50,680 nucleotides of DNA from Alistipes sp. UBA940 (GCA_002293425.1 DBDE01000001.1:36475-87154), one strand, 5' to 3'. Numbered from the stretch's first letter, positions 25,890 to 34,113 are shown. Notes: a model not told the origin generated them from the sequence alone. Program-made: numbers and translations.

Positions 25890-26971
25890 GACATTTAGAG
25901 ATAGATTTGAGTGCCATCGAGCACAACTTTGATTTGTGTAAAAGCCGTTTGGGGCGCGATGTGGGCGTGATTCCGGTGGTGAAGGCCGACGCTTATGGTC
26001 ACGGCGCGGTGGAGGTTTCGCGCGCTTTGGAGCAGCGGGGTGGGGTAGACTATTTTGCCGTTGCGTTCCCTTCGGAGGGCGCGATTTTGCGCCGTGGCGG
26101 GGTCGTGACACCCATTATTGTGCTCAATGCCGACCGCGACAGCTTTGCCGAGGCCATCGAACACCGGCTGGAGCCCGAGATCTACAACTTCGAGACGTTG
26201 AAGTGCTTTCTGGGGCTGCTGGACGACGATGAGCAGTATCCCGTTCACATTAAGTTCGACACGGGGATGAACCGGCTGGGCTTTCGGACGGGCGATTTGC
26301 AACCTCTTTTGGCGGCACTTCGGGACGCAGGGGAGAGGGTGCGGGTGATGAGCGTTTTTTCCCATCTGGCGGCGGCCGACGATCCCGCCGAAGATGACTT
26401 TACGCGTCGTCAAATAGCTGATTTTCAGCAACTTAGCGACGCAGTTGCGGCCGTATTGCCTTATCCGTTCGAGCGTCATATCGCCAACACCAACGGCACG
26501 GCGCGCTTTGCGGAGGCGCAGTTCGATATGGTCCGGTTGGGCATTGCGCTTTACGGTGTGGGAATCGACGGTGTGCGTCAGGCGGCCACTTTGCGTACGC
26601 GGGTGGTGAACATTTCCCATCTTCCGAAGGGTGCGACGGTGGGGTATAATCGGCGCGGCGTGCTGAAGCGCGACTCGGTAATCGCCACTATACCAATCGG
26701 TTACGCCGACGGATTGAGCCGCGCGGCGAGCAATGGCACTTGGAGTGTGCTGGTCGACGGGCGGGCGGCACCGATAGTGGGCAACGTGTGTATGGACAGC
26801 CTGATGGTCGACGTGACGAACATTTCGAACGCCGAGGTGGGAAGCGAGGTGACGATTTTTTCGCCCATCCACGGCAACACGATAGCCGACCTTGCGACCG
26901 CGCTCGGCACCATCCCTTATGAGATTATGACCTCGGTCTCGGCGCGTTTAAAACGGGTTCACGTCAGATGA
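25886..26971 (+). CDS. alr: Alanine racemase
   Basis: A 361-residue fold-III PLP enzyme that makes D-alanine for peptidoglycan. The PLP lysine is Lys33 in VVKADAYGHG. The catalytic Tyr lies in the VGYNRRG block near 253, and IPIGYADG and NVCMDSLMVDV are family blocks. In many Bacteroidetes the racemase is fused to a MurF domain; this one is stand-alone. Its ATG overlaps the mutS2 stop (ATGA) and its own stop overlaps the next start the same way, so it is translationally coupled on both sides. Confidence 0.95.
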   Translation: MRHLEIDLSAIEHNFDLCKSRLGRDVGVIPVVKADAYGHGAVEVSRALEQRGGVDYFAVAFPSEGAILRRGGVVTPIIVLNADRDSFAEAIEHRLEPEIYNFETLKCFLGLLDDDEQYPVHIKFDTGMNRLGFRTGDLQPLLAALRDAGERVRVMSVFSHLAAADDPAEDDFTRRQIADFQQLSDAVAAVLPYPFERHIANTNGTARFAEAQFDMVRLGIALYGVGIDGVRQAATLRTRVVNISHLPKGATVGYNRRGVLKRDSVIATIPIGYADGLSRAASNGTWSVLVDGRAAPIVGNVCMDSLMVDVTNISNAEVGSEVTIFSPIHGNTIADLATALGTIPYEIMTSVSARLKRVHVR

Positions 26972-27672
26972 GCGGGGGCGTCCTATATCTTCTTCCGTGT
27001 CCCATTGCCGAGGGTGGGGCAGAGGCGGTGCTTCCGGCGGCCAATTTCGAGGTGATGCGCACCTTGGACTATTTCATCGTTGAGAATGTGCGCTCGGCGC
27101 GGCGGTTTTTGTCGCGCGCGGGGGTCAAGAACATCGATCGTTTGGAGTTTATCGAGCTCAATGAACACACGCCGCCCGAAGAGGTGGAGGCTATGCTTGC
27201 GCCTTTGACACAGGGGCGGAGTGGGGGAGTGATCTCGGAGGCGGGAGTGCCTGCCGTGGCCGATCCCGGGGCGGATGTCGTTGCTGCGGCACACCGTAAA
27301 GGGCTGATAGTGAGGCCGTTGGTGGGTCCGTCGTCGATCGTTTTGTCGCTGATGGCTTCGGGGGCGAACGGGCAATCGTTTGCGTTCAACGGCTATCTTC
27401 CCATCAAGGGGCCGGAGCGAACCAAGGCAATAAGGTTTTTCGAGCGGCGTGCCCGGGACGAGGGCCAAAGCCAGATTTTCATCGAGACGCCCTATCGCGG
27501 CGATCGCCTTTTCGGCGAGTTTTTGGAGGTTTGCGCTCCTCAGACACGGTTGACGGTTGCGGCTGATGTCACGGGCGAGGGCGAGTTTATCCGCACCCTG
27601 ACCGTCGCCGAATGGCGCAAGGCTTCCGCACCGACCCTCGCCAAACGCCCCGCGATATTCATTATTTCGTGA
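26968..27672 (+). CDS. Tetrapyrrole-methylase-fold SAM methyltransferase, RsmI-like
   Basis: A 234-residue SAM-dependent methylase. The family's GVPAVADPGADVVAAAH block (about 90-105) and VGPSSIVLSLMASG (about 118-131) match the RsmI group that 2'-O-methylates C1402 of 16S rRNA. The N-terminal glycine loop is weaker than in true RsmI (LLPCPIAEGG instead of a GTPIGNL-type loop), and the protein is shorter than the usual 280 residues. It may be the Bacteroidetes paralogue seen beside RsmI rather than RsmI itself. ATGA overlap with alr. The last 11 bases overlap the convergent methyltransferase gene. Confidence 0.8.
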   Translation: MSGGVLYLLPCPIAEGGAEAVLPAANFEVMRTLDYFIVENVRSARRFLSRAGVKNIDRLEFIELNEHTPPEEVEAMLAPLTQGRSGGVISEAGVPAVADPGADVVAAAHRKGLIVRPLVGPSSIVLSLMASGANGQSFAFNGYLPIKGPERTKAIRFFERRARDEGQSQIFIETPYRGDRLFGEFLEVCAPQTRLTVAADVTGEGEFIRTLTVAEWRKASAPTLAKRPAIFIIS

Positions 27673-28405
27673 CGACGCACAGCAGGTCGAACGCACGCTC
27701 GGTGTCGCGGGACAGCGCGTAATCGTCGGGCGTGATAGCATCGCCCCCCATCAATCGGCGGCGGTTCAGCCGGTTCGCCAAATCATAAGGCACCCGCAAC
27801 AACCACCTCGGCAGCCACCTGCTGAGCCGCAAAACATCCCATCGCAACACCCTGCGAACGCCATCGCGGTTGCGCTCATAGTACTCCATCGCCCGCTCGT
27901 TGCCAACGATGCCCGCCATTTCGACCTCCCTGAAATAGCGACCCAAAAGTTCGCCGAACTCCTGGGCCGAATACTCCCTAACGTGCCACGGATTGCGTGT
28001 GAGCGACATCGGACGATTGGGCGTGGTGATGACGAGCCGCCCGCCGGGTCGCAAAACGCGTGTAATTTCGGAGAGGAAAAAGTGGTCGTCACGGATGTGC
28101 TCCACCACCTGAAACGCCACCACAAAGTCGAAGCTCGCATCCTCAAACCCGAGCGGCGGAACCCGCATCCGGCGAAAACTGACGTTATCCTTTGCCGGAG
28201 TAGGGTTTTGAGGCATATATTTGTCAACAGTTGTGAGACTTCGGCATTTTTCGGCCAGAATTTCCACTCCATACCCGTTTCCGGTGCCGATTTCGAGCAC
28301 ATCGCCGCCAACGATCTCGGCCGCCCGGCGATAGGCCAAAACCGACCGCGCCAGAACGAAACCATCGCTCGGGTCGCTGTACGAAACTCTTTCGGCAGTG
28401 CTCAT
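27662..28405 (-). CDS. Class I SAM-dependent methyltransferase, substrate unknown
   Basis: A 247-residue Methyltransf_11-type protein. Motif I is VLEIGTGNGYG (about 35-45); motif II/III region DFVVAFQVVEHI and the LRPGGRLVITTPN strand follow. The C-terminal 80 residues are Arg/Leu-rich. Such genes often modify quinones, lipids or small molecules; nothing in the context tells which. No clear -7 box was found in the 30 bases before its ATG. Confidence 0.85.
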   Translation of the reverse strand: MSTAERVSYSDPSDGFVLARSVLAYRRAAEIVGGDVLEIGTGNGYGVEILAEKCRSLTTVDKYMPQNPTPAKDNVSFRRMRVPPLGFEDASFDFVVAFQVVEHIRDDHFFLSEITRVLRPGGRLVITTPNRPMSLTRNPWHVREYSAQEFGELLGRYFREVEMAGIVGNERAMEYYERNRDGVRRVLRWDVLRLSRWLPRWLLRVPYDLANRLNRRRLMGGDAITPDDYALSRDTERAFDLLCVVTK

Positions 28406-28460
28406 AGTATTTTAGTTCAGAGGTGAGGATTACAATCAAGGCACGCAGTGCATTAATTGT

Positions 28461-28547
28461 TTCGACTTTGCTCGCAAAGTCGTTCGGCCCGCTAAAGCGC
28501 GGGAGCGGGCCGAAAATCTTATAGCGCGTCGCGTTTCATTTTTCATT
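28461..28547 (-). repeat. Composite heptamer / ACGCGACG / double-hairpin element at the cvfB 3' end
   Basis: On the minus strand, in order: heptamers AATGAAA twice (28547-28534, containing the cvfB stop), ACGCGACG (28534-28527), hairpin 1 CGGCCCGC/GCGGGCCG (28512-28505 / 28492-28485) with a TCCCGCGCTTTA loop, AA, hairpin 2 CGACTTTG/CAAAGTCG (28482-28475 / 28470-28463), then AAA. The same order recurs at 42251-42348, and at 40214-40286 with hairpin 1 truncated. Confidence 0.88.
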
Positions 28548-29378
28548 CGCGAAGCGCGTCTCAAACTCGCCCACCTCCACCACGCCGCTCTTCATCAACG
28601 TGCCCAAAGCGCGCTTAAACACCTTTTTGCTCATCGCCAACCGCAACCCAACCTCCTCCGGCGAACTCTTATCTCCCAACTCCAACACACCGCCGCCCTC
28701 CTTCACCAACGCCAAAACGCGCTCCGCGGCATCCTTCACCTCGTCATAACCCTGCTTCTGGATCGCCACGTCGATGCGCCCATCGTCCGTCACCCGCCTC
28801 ACAAAACCCTCCAACCGATCGCCGATATGCACCGCGTCATACACCTGGTTGCGATACAGCATCCCCCAATTGCGCCCCTCGACAATCACCCGCCAACCAA
28901 TCTCGCTCTCCGAAGCCACCACAATCGACACTTTCCGGCCCGGCTCGACCACGATCTCGTCGTTATTCACCATCGACCGCAGCTTCATCGACGCCACAGC
29001 GCGGCCGGTGATACTGTCCTCATATAGATAGACCAAATATTTATGCCCCACGACCACGCCTCCCTGCTGATTTCGGTTGGGTAAAAACAGATGCTTGGCC
29101 TCCAAACCCCAATCGAGGAACGCTCCGTGGGGGCTTTTATCCACCACCCGCAGGTACGCGATTTGGCCCGTCGTCGCCAGCGGGGTCTCTTTCGTGGCGA
29201 CCAGTCGATCCTCCGAATCGTGGTAGACGAACACGCGGAGGGTGTCGCCGGGATGGTCGGCCATCGAGACATATCGGTTTGGGAGGAGCACTTCGTCGCC
29301 TTCATTGTTGGCGAGGAACAGCCCGAAGGCGGAGATGCGGTTGACGGTTAGGTCGTGGAATTGCCCTGCGTTTATCAT
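28536..29378 (-). CDS. cvfB: CvfB/YitL-like S1 RNA-binding protein
   Basis: A 280-residue protein with tandem S1-like OB folds (about 1-60, 65-130 and 145-210) and a C-terminal winged-helix segment (about 225-280, with the EVGLRLAMSKKVFKRALG helix). In Staphylococcus and relatives CvfB binds RNA and affects virulence gene expression; here the role is unknown. The -7 box TAAATTTG (minus 29390-29383) ends 4 bases before the ATG, so the message is predicted leaderless. The stop codon lies in heptamers of a composite repeat. Confidence 0.88.
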   Translation of the reverse strand: MINAGQFHDLTVNRISAFGLFLANNEGDEVLLPNRYVSMADHPGDTLRVFVYHDSEDRLVATKETPLATTGQIAYLRVVDKSPHGAFLDWGLEAKHLFLPNRNQQGGVVVGHKYLVYLYEDSITGRAVASMKLRSMVNNDEIVVEPGRKVSIVVASESEIGWRVIVEGRNWGMLYRNQVYDAVHIGDRLEGFVRRVTDDGRIDVAIQKQGYDEVKDAAERVLALVKEGGGVLELGDKSSPEEVGLRLAMSKKVFKRALGTLMKSGVVEVGEFETRFANEK

Positions 29379-29382
29379 TCGG

Positions 29383-29546
29383 CAAATTTAGTGCAAGGTG
29401 AGCGGAAAACCAAACGAAGTTTGAGTTTTTCCGAACCGTAGCCTAAATTCACGCTTTCGTAAAGATAGTGAAAGGTGAGAGATAAAAAGTCGAGCTTGCT
29501 CGGAATTTTTATCCGAACCGCATCCTATCTTCTTTAAATTTAGTGA
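29383..29546. repeat. Two-and-a-bit tandem palindromic units upstream of cvfB, carrying its promoter
   Basis: Copy 1 (29385-29449): outer stem AATTTAG/CTAAATT, inner stems GGAAAA/TTTTCC and CAAAC/GTTTG. Copy 2 (29462-29531): outer stem AAGATAG/CTATCTT, inner stems GATAAAAA/TTTTTATC and CGAGC/GCTCG. Both share AAGGTGAG on the left and CCGAACCG-(3)-CCTA on the right. A third left end (AAATTTAGTG) begins near 29536. The outer arm of copy 1, read on minus, is the cvfB -7 box TAAATTTG. Confidence 0.85.
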
Positions 29547-29608
29547 TTTTTTCGACTTTGCCGGAGCCAGAGGTTTGATTTAACATAATATCAATTCTGT
29601 GCCGAAAA

Positions 29609-30094
29609 CTACTCGGGTCGGTATTCCGCGAAAGTCCGGTCGCGGTAGAACACCAAAACCCGCTCTACGGCGTGCCCCGAAGCCGTTTTCGATTCGGACG
29701 GCCGTTGCGGCGCGGGAATTATGTCGTCGTTATCCGGTTCGTAACTCTTTGGCACCGAGCTGGTTACGTTCATCGGATTCGTAACGGGCGGTGGCGAGAA
29801 CAGTTCGTTGGCAAAAGTCGGCGTTTGGCTCGGCTCGGGTTCGGGAGCGACCGGAATCGGCGCGACTGCACTTTTTTTGATCTCATCGCGATACATCGGT
29901 CCCTTGTCGAGCAGCAGCCAGTCGGGGTTGATTTGCGGGAAACGCTGCAAAAGTTTGAGCAGAAAGTCGTAGCTCGGCTTGTTTCGACCGCTCATAATGT
30001 GCGAAATTCCGGAGGCTTGGATTCCGAGAATTTCCGCAAGACGGGTGGAGTTGATCCCCTCGTGTCGCATTAGTCGTCGCAGCTTTTCTTCCAT
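29609..30094 (-). CDS. XRE-family helix-turn-helix regulator with disordered C-terminal tail
   Basis: A 161-residue protein. The HTH covers about residues 5-55 (INSTRLAEILGIQASGISHIMSGRNKPS). A Pro/Ser/Thr-rich linker follows (about 75-135) and a conserved-looking end, ERVLVFYRDRTFAEYRPE, as in other Bacteroidales XRE proteins. I place the start at ATG 30094: an upstream ATG at 30124 precedes a perfect promoter -7 box (30119-30112) and cannot be in the mRNA. TTACA-N2-TGTAA palindromes near the gene may be its operators (inference). It may read through into cvfB. Confidence 0.85.
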   Translation of the reverse strand: MEEKLRRLMRHEGINSTRLAEILGIQASGISHIMSGRNKPSYDFLLKLLQRFPQINPDWLLLDKGPMYRDEIKKSAVAPIPVAPEPEPSQTPTFANELFSPPPVTNPMNVTSSVPKSYEPDNDDIIPAPQRPSESKTASGHAVERVLVFYRDRTFAEYRPE

Positions 30095-30111
30095 TTCGGC
30101 GTTATTTGTTA

Positions 30112-30142
30112 CAAAGGTAAACATTTATTTTTGTAAACCAAA
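30112..30142 (-). promoter_or_regulatory. Promoter of the XRE gene
   Basis: TTTG (30142-30139), 19-base spacer, TACCTTTG (30119-30112): a complete Bacteroidetes consensus promoter. Two GTTTAC hexamers lie between and over the boxes, with a GTAAA/TTTAC inverted repeat at the -33 box, suggesting autoregulation. Confidence 0.8.
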
Positions 30143-30184
30143 ATTTACGCTCAAAAATGGAGGCAGTTCAGCTGTTCTTCGTTG

Positions 30185-30575
30185 TTACAGATGTAAATCT
30201 TTGTATGATGGCAAATATAAGTTGTTTTATTGCGAGAACAATAGCTTTGTATTTTGTAGTGTAAGTTATTGATAATCAATGCTATTAATCACCGTGAATA
30301 CCTGATAAAATACGATTTGACGGGGCATAGGCGCGTACAAGGCGCAAAATAGCGAATAAATACTTTAATAAAAGCTACTTAATTTACTGATTTTCAGGTA
30401 GTTATATTGATTTATTATCAATGAAATTTGTACCATAGTTGATGTAAAATAGTGATGATTTCAGGACTTGTTGAATTGTAAATCAATCACCAATAACGGC
30501 CTTAAAGTTTACAAATGTCAACAAAACAGATAACCCAAAGGGCGATTTTACGTAAAGTGTAGGTTACAAATGTAA
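30185..30575. promoter_or_regulatory. Candidate operator palindromes TTACA-N2-TGTAA
   Basis: Sites at 30185-30196 (perfect), 30509-30520 (one mismatch) and 30564-30575 (perfect), plus a degenerate one over the XRE -7 box (30109-30120). Spacing between the last two is 55 bases. Binding by the adjacent XRE protein is a guess from proximity. Confidence 0.45.
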
Positions 30576-30680
30576 TTTAACTCGATATTTACTTATGTAC
30601 AGAAGATGTGTGTTGTGGATTTATATGAGACGAGCGGTGGTCGGCATTATTATGTTAAATAGCTTGCGTGCGTCTACCCT

Positions 30681-30703
30681 ATCTTGTTGATTATCAACAA
30701 GAT
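30681..30703. repeat. Perfect 11-bp palindrome with one-base centre
   Basis: ATCTTGTTGAT / ATCAACAAGAT around a single T. As RNA the loop would be too tight, so a DNA protein-binding site is more likely than a terminator. No T-tract follows. Confidence 0.6.
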
Positions 30704-30811
30704 GCGCGGGCATAACTCTCGACTTCCGAGCGGTGACTAAAAAATTGAACTGTGAGAGATTTTGGGCCTTGCCCCACCCCTTTTCGCATAACCAGCCCCG
30801 TATAAGCTTTG

Positions 30812-30866
30812 GAGTCGAAGGACTACGCGGCAATCTTCAGATTGCTTCGCTGGTGTTGTTCCTCGC
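30812..30866. repeat. Dispersed repeat of the CGTCATTGCGAG...GGCAATCT type behind rel
   Basis: Two half-elements tail to tail: CGCGGCAATCT (ending 30836) and AGATTGC-x-TCG...CTCGC (30839-30866), forming a 7-bp stem GCAATCT/AGATTGC at the junction. The second half aligns with the bamA leader repeat at 47233-47264. It starts 8 bases beyond the rel stop, in the 3' untranslated region. Confidence 0.6.
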
Positions 30867-30874
30867 GGGGAAGC

Positions 30875-33064
30875 TTATGCCGAGCGGAGAGCCTTATCGA
30901 CCCCCTTAATCTTGCGGATATTGGCAATCACGGCATTCAAATTCTCGATGGAAGTGACATAAAGGCTGATCTCTCCCTCGAAAATGCCGTCGTGAGACTG
31001 AATCCTTAGCTCGCGAATGTTGATCCCCAGCTCGCCCGTAATCACCCCCACCAGGTCCATCAAAATCCCGATCCGGTCGATGCCCTGAACATTCACCACC
31101 GAAAGATAGGACATCGCCTTGTGCGACGACCACTTAATATCGCCCACGATGTTCTCGCCGTGTTGCGACGCCAACCGCACCAACTCGTTGCAATTGGTCT
31201 TGTGGACAACAATTTTGCCCTTCTCCCTATATCCCGTCACATCGTCGCCCGGAATGGGGATGCAACACTCGGCAATCTCGAACCTGCGCCCTTCGTCGGC
31301 ATCCCACTGACGCTCGGGATCGGCCGATTTGTCGCCTCCCCCACCCTGAAACAGCGTCCAGAATTTGAGATACTTGCTTGCCGAATTTTGCCTCAAAACA
31401 TCCTGCAAATTGTCGAGATTGATAGCCCCCGACGCAAGATTTTTGTAAAACTCGTCCTTGTTGGCACTGTTATAGGCCGGCAGAACTTTGCGGAAAACCC
31501 GCGCACTGGGAGCGATGCCCAGCTGTGCCATCTTCTGTTCGAACATCTGCAACCCGCGAGCCACTCCGACCTGCCGAGCACGCCTGAGATAGTTTTTGAT
31601 ATGCTGCTTGGCCTTGCTGGTGACGACGTGGTCGAGCCAACCGACATCGGGCGCAGATTTGTTGGAGGTGATGATCTCCACCTGGTCGCCGCTCTTCAAC
31701 GGTGTGAATATCGACTCGATCTTGTGATTTATCTTGGCTCCGATGGCCGTTGCGCCCAATTTGCTATGAATGTCGTAAGCGAAATCGAGCACCGTGGAGC
31801 CTTTCGGCAACATCCGGTTTTCGCCCTTGGGGGTAAAAACCACAATCTCGGAGGCGTACAGCGACCGTTGGAAGTTGTCCAAAAAGTCGACCGCATTCTC
31901 GCCCGGATTGCTCAACGCTTCGCGGATCCGGCCCAGCCAGGCGTCGAATTTCTCGTCCGACAGGGCGTCTCCCCCCTCCTCCTTGTGCTTCCAATGGGCT
32001 GCCACGCCGTGTTCGGCCACCTCGTTCATTCGCTCCGACCGGATCTGTACCTCGACCCACACTCCGCCCGGGCCCATCACGGTGCAGTGCAATGCTTCAT
32101 AGCCGTTGGGTTTGGGATAGGTTATCCAGTCCCTCAATCTGTCCGGTCGGGAGGTGTAGAGGTCTGTCACCAGCTCGTAGATATACCAACATTGCGTCCG
32201 CTCCGAGATCAACGGAGAGGGCCGGAAAATGATCCTGACGGCGAACAGGTCGTACACCTCTTCGAACGGGATCTGCTTGGCCTGCATCTTGCGCCAAACC
32301 GAGTAAACGCTCTTCACCCGGCCCGACAGGTCGAAATCGACCCCGTTCTCGCGCAGTTTCGCGACAATCGGTCCGTCGAACTTTTGAATCAGGCTGTCGC
32401 GTTGCAGTTTTGTCGCCTCCAGCTTCTGCTCGATCTCGGCATACTGCTCCGGAAAGCGATACTTCAGGCTGAGGTCTTCCAGCTCGCTCTTGATCACATA
32501 AAGTCCCAGCCGATAGGCCAGCGGTGCGAACAGGAAAAGCGTCTCTGAGGTGATTTTGATCTGCTTCTCGTGCGGCATCGAGCCCAGCGTGCGCATATTG
32601 TGGAGCCTGTCGGCGATCTTAATCAGGATCACCCTCACATCGTCGAGAAGCGTGAGCAGCATCTTCCGAAAACTTTCGGCCTGCTCGGAGCTCTCCACAT
32701 CGTCGAACACGCCCGAAATCTTGGTCAGCCCGTCCACCATCGAAGCTATCTTGGGCGTAAACATCCGCCCGATGTCCTCCACCGTCAACTCCGTGTCCTC
32801 CACCACATCGTGTAGCAGCGACGCCACCACACTCTTCACCCCCAGCCCTATCTCGTCGACGCAAATCCGCGCCACGGCAATCGGATGGGTGATATAGGGC
32901 TCGCCCGATTTGCGCCTAACCCCTTTATGTGCCTCCTTGGCGACATTAAACGCCTTCTTGATAATCTCCCAATCATCATCCGAGCGGCAAATCTTTTTGC
33001 AGCTTTCGAGCAGCTCACCGAACCGCTCCGCGATCAGTTTCTCATCTTTGGGCGTGTATTCCAT
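30875..33064 (-). CDS. rel: Bifunctional (p)ppGpp synthetase/hydrolase (Rel/SpoT family)
   Basis: A 729-residue RSH protein of the stringent response. Start at ATG 33064, whose A is the last base of the recA stop (TGATG). The hydrolase HD domain has HDVVEDTE (His85-Asp86). The synthetase domain (about 230-340), TGS domain (about 390-450, FTPKGENRMLPKGSTVLDFAYDIHS), a conserved-Cys region near 590 and a C-terminal ACT domain (about 655-729) follow. Intact HD and synthetase motifs suggest both activities. It is the second gene of a recA-rel operon and is followed by a repeat rather than a classical terminator. Confidence 0.95.
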   Translation of the reverse strand: MEYTPKDEKLIAERFGELLESCKKICRSDDDWEIIKKAFNVAKEAHKGVRRKSGEPYITHPIAVARICVDEIGLGVKSVVASLLHDVVEDTELTVEDIGRMFTPKIASMVDGLTKISGVFDDVESSEQAESFRKMLLTLLDDVRVILIKIADRLHNMRTLGSMPHEKQIKITSETLFLFAPLAYRLGLYVIKSELEDLSLKYRFPEQYAEIEQKLEATKLQRDSLIQKFDGPIVAKLRENGVDFDLSGRVKSVYSVWRKMQAKQIPFEEVYDLFAVRIIFRPSPLISERTQCWYIYELVTDLYTSRPDRLRDWITYPKPNGYEALHCTVMGPGGVWVEVQIRSERMNEVAEHGVAAHWKHKEEGGDALSDEKFDAWLGRIREALSNPGENAVDFLDNFQRSLYASEIVVFTPKGENRMLPKGSTVLDFAYDIHSKLGATAIGAKINHKIESIFTPLKSGDQVEIITSNKSAPDVGWLDHVVTSKAKQHIKNYLRRARQVGVARGLQMFEQKMAQLGIAPSARVFRKVLPAYNSANKDEFYKNLASGAINLDNLQDVLRQNSASKYLKFWTLFQGGGGDKSADPERQWDADEGRRFEIAECCIPIPGDDVTGYREKGKIVVHKTNCNELVRLASQHGENIVGDIKWSSHKAMSYLSVVNVQGIDRIGILMDLVGVITGELGINIRELRIQSHDGIFEGEISLYVTSIENLNAVIANIRKIKGVDKALRSA

Positions 33065-34113
33065 CAATCTTCGATATCGTCTACCTTGCGCGACACCTTT
33101 CTGGGTTCGCCATCCGAGCTCTTCAACGCCGCCAAAACCTTCTCCTCTATCTCCTTCTGCAATCCCGCATCGCCCATCAACGCCTCTTTGGTGGCATCTC
33201 GGCCCTGTCCCAGCTTCCTGTCGCCAAACGAATACCAACTGCCGCTCTTCTTCACAATATCATTATCCACTGCCAAATCCAATATCTCCCCCACCCTCGA
33301 AATACCCTCGCCATACATAATATCGAACTCCGCCCTGCGGAACGGCGGTGCAACCTTGTTCTTCACCACTTTCACCTTGGTCAGGTTGCCAAACACCTCG
33401 TCCCCGTCCTTAATCGCCGTCGACTTCCGAATATCTATCCTCACACTTGCATAGAACTTCAACGCATTGCCTCCCGTCGTGGTCTCCGGATTGCCATAAG
33501 CCACCCCTATCTTCTCCCTGAGCTGGTTGATGAAAATACACACAGTCTTGGTCTTGGCAATAGACGAGGTGAGCTTGCGCAACGCCTGCGACATCAACCG
33601 CGCCTGCAACCCCATCCTCGAATCGCCCATGTCGCCCTCGATCTCGGCCTTGGGCGTCAACGCCGCCACCGAGTCGATAACCACAATATCCACCGCCCCC
33701 GAGCGTATCAGGCTGTCGGCAATCTCCAACGCCTGCTCGCCATTATCGGGCTGCGAAATCAACAAATTCTCGATGTCGATCCCCAGCTTCTGAGCATAAT
33801 AGCTGTCGAAAGCGTGCTCGGCATCGATAAATGCCGCAATCCCCCCTGCCTTCTGCGCCTCGGCAATAGCGTGCAGTGCCAGCGTCGTCTTCCCGCTCGA
33901 CTCGGGCCCGTAAATCTCGATCACCCGACCTTTGGGATAGCCCCCGACTCCCAACGCAACATCCAGAGTCAACGAACCCGTGGGAATAACCGCCACCTCC
34001 TCGACGGTCGTATTGTCCATCTTCATAATCGAGCCCTTGCCGAAGTCCTTCTCGATCTTCTGCATCACAGCACTCAACACCTTCATCTTCTCTCCATTCA
34101 CGGGATTTGCCAT
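33064..34113 (-). CDS. recA: Recombinase RecA
   Basis: A 349-residue RecA: Walker A GPESSGKTT (about 68-76), AEHAFDSYYA, loop regions including MGLQARLMSQALRKLT, and INQLREKIGV-YGNPETTTGG. It forms filaments on single-stranded DNA, drives strand exchange and LexA cleavage. No intein. Its stop overlaps the rel start by one base. The leader is about 35-40 bases, and dnaA ends with a terminator just upstream. No LexA-box-like palindrome was recognised, though Bacteroidetes SOS boxes are poorly defined. Confidence 0.97.
   Translation of the reverse strand: MANPVNGEKMKVLSAVMQKIEKDFGKGSIMKMDNTTVEEVAVIPTGSLTLDVALGVGGYPKGRVIEIYGPESSGKTTLALHAIAEAQKAGGIAAFIDAEHAFDSYYAQKLGIDIENLLISQPDNGEQALEIADSLIRSGAVDIVVIDSVAALTPKAEIEGDMGDSRMGLQARLMSQALRKLTSSIAKTKTVCIFINQLREKIGVAYGNPETTTGGNALKFYASVRIDIRKSTAIKDGDEVFGNLTKVKVVKNKVAPPFRRAEFDIMYGEGISRVGEILDLAVDNDIVKKSGSWYSFGDRKLGQGRDATKEALMGDAGLQKEIEEKVLAALKSSDGEPRKVSRKVDDIED

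Larger units (their letters stand above)
30125..30874. other. AT-rich gene-free region between the XRE gene and rel
   Basis: About 750 bases without a credible gene; the left 500 bases are strikingly AT-rich compared with the genome around them. Contents: the XRE promoter, three TTACA-N2-TGTAA sites (30185-30196, 30509-30520 with one mismatch, 30564-30575), a perfect 11-bp palindrome (30681-30703) and a dispersed repeat just behind rel. A minus-strand frame at 30621-30833 has no homology or promoter I can see. No tRNA fold or convincing DnaA-box cluster was found. Confidence 0.7.

Noticed and set aside
30639..30660. dif-like site: GGTCGGCATTA followed by TTATGTTAAAT, the second half equal to the E. 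coli XerD arm
   Set aside because: The six-base centre between XerC and XerD arms is missing and the first arm has three mismatches. Chance is likely in this AT-rich gap; a genome-wide search for a 28-bp dif would settle it.
30621..30833. Minus-strand frame of 70 codons in the gap behind rel
   Set aside because: No recognisable domain, no -7 box, and it crosses the palindrome and the dispersed repeat.
31121..32548. Long plus-strand open frame opposite rel
   Set aside because: Antisense shadow: composition is His/Arg/Gln-rich, no homology, no promoter. The same applies to long frames opposite gcvP, the kinase, rpsA, bamA, lptD and GH92.
33065..33238. Upstream extension of rel into recA
   Set aside because: It is out of frame with recA coding sequence; the TGATG junction gives the family-like start.
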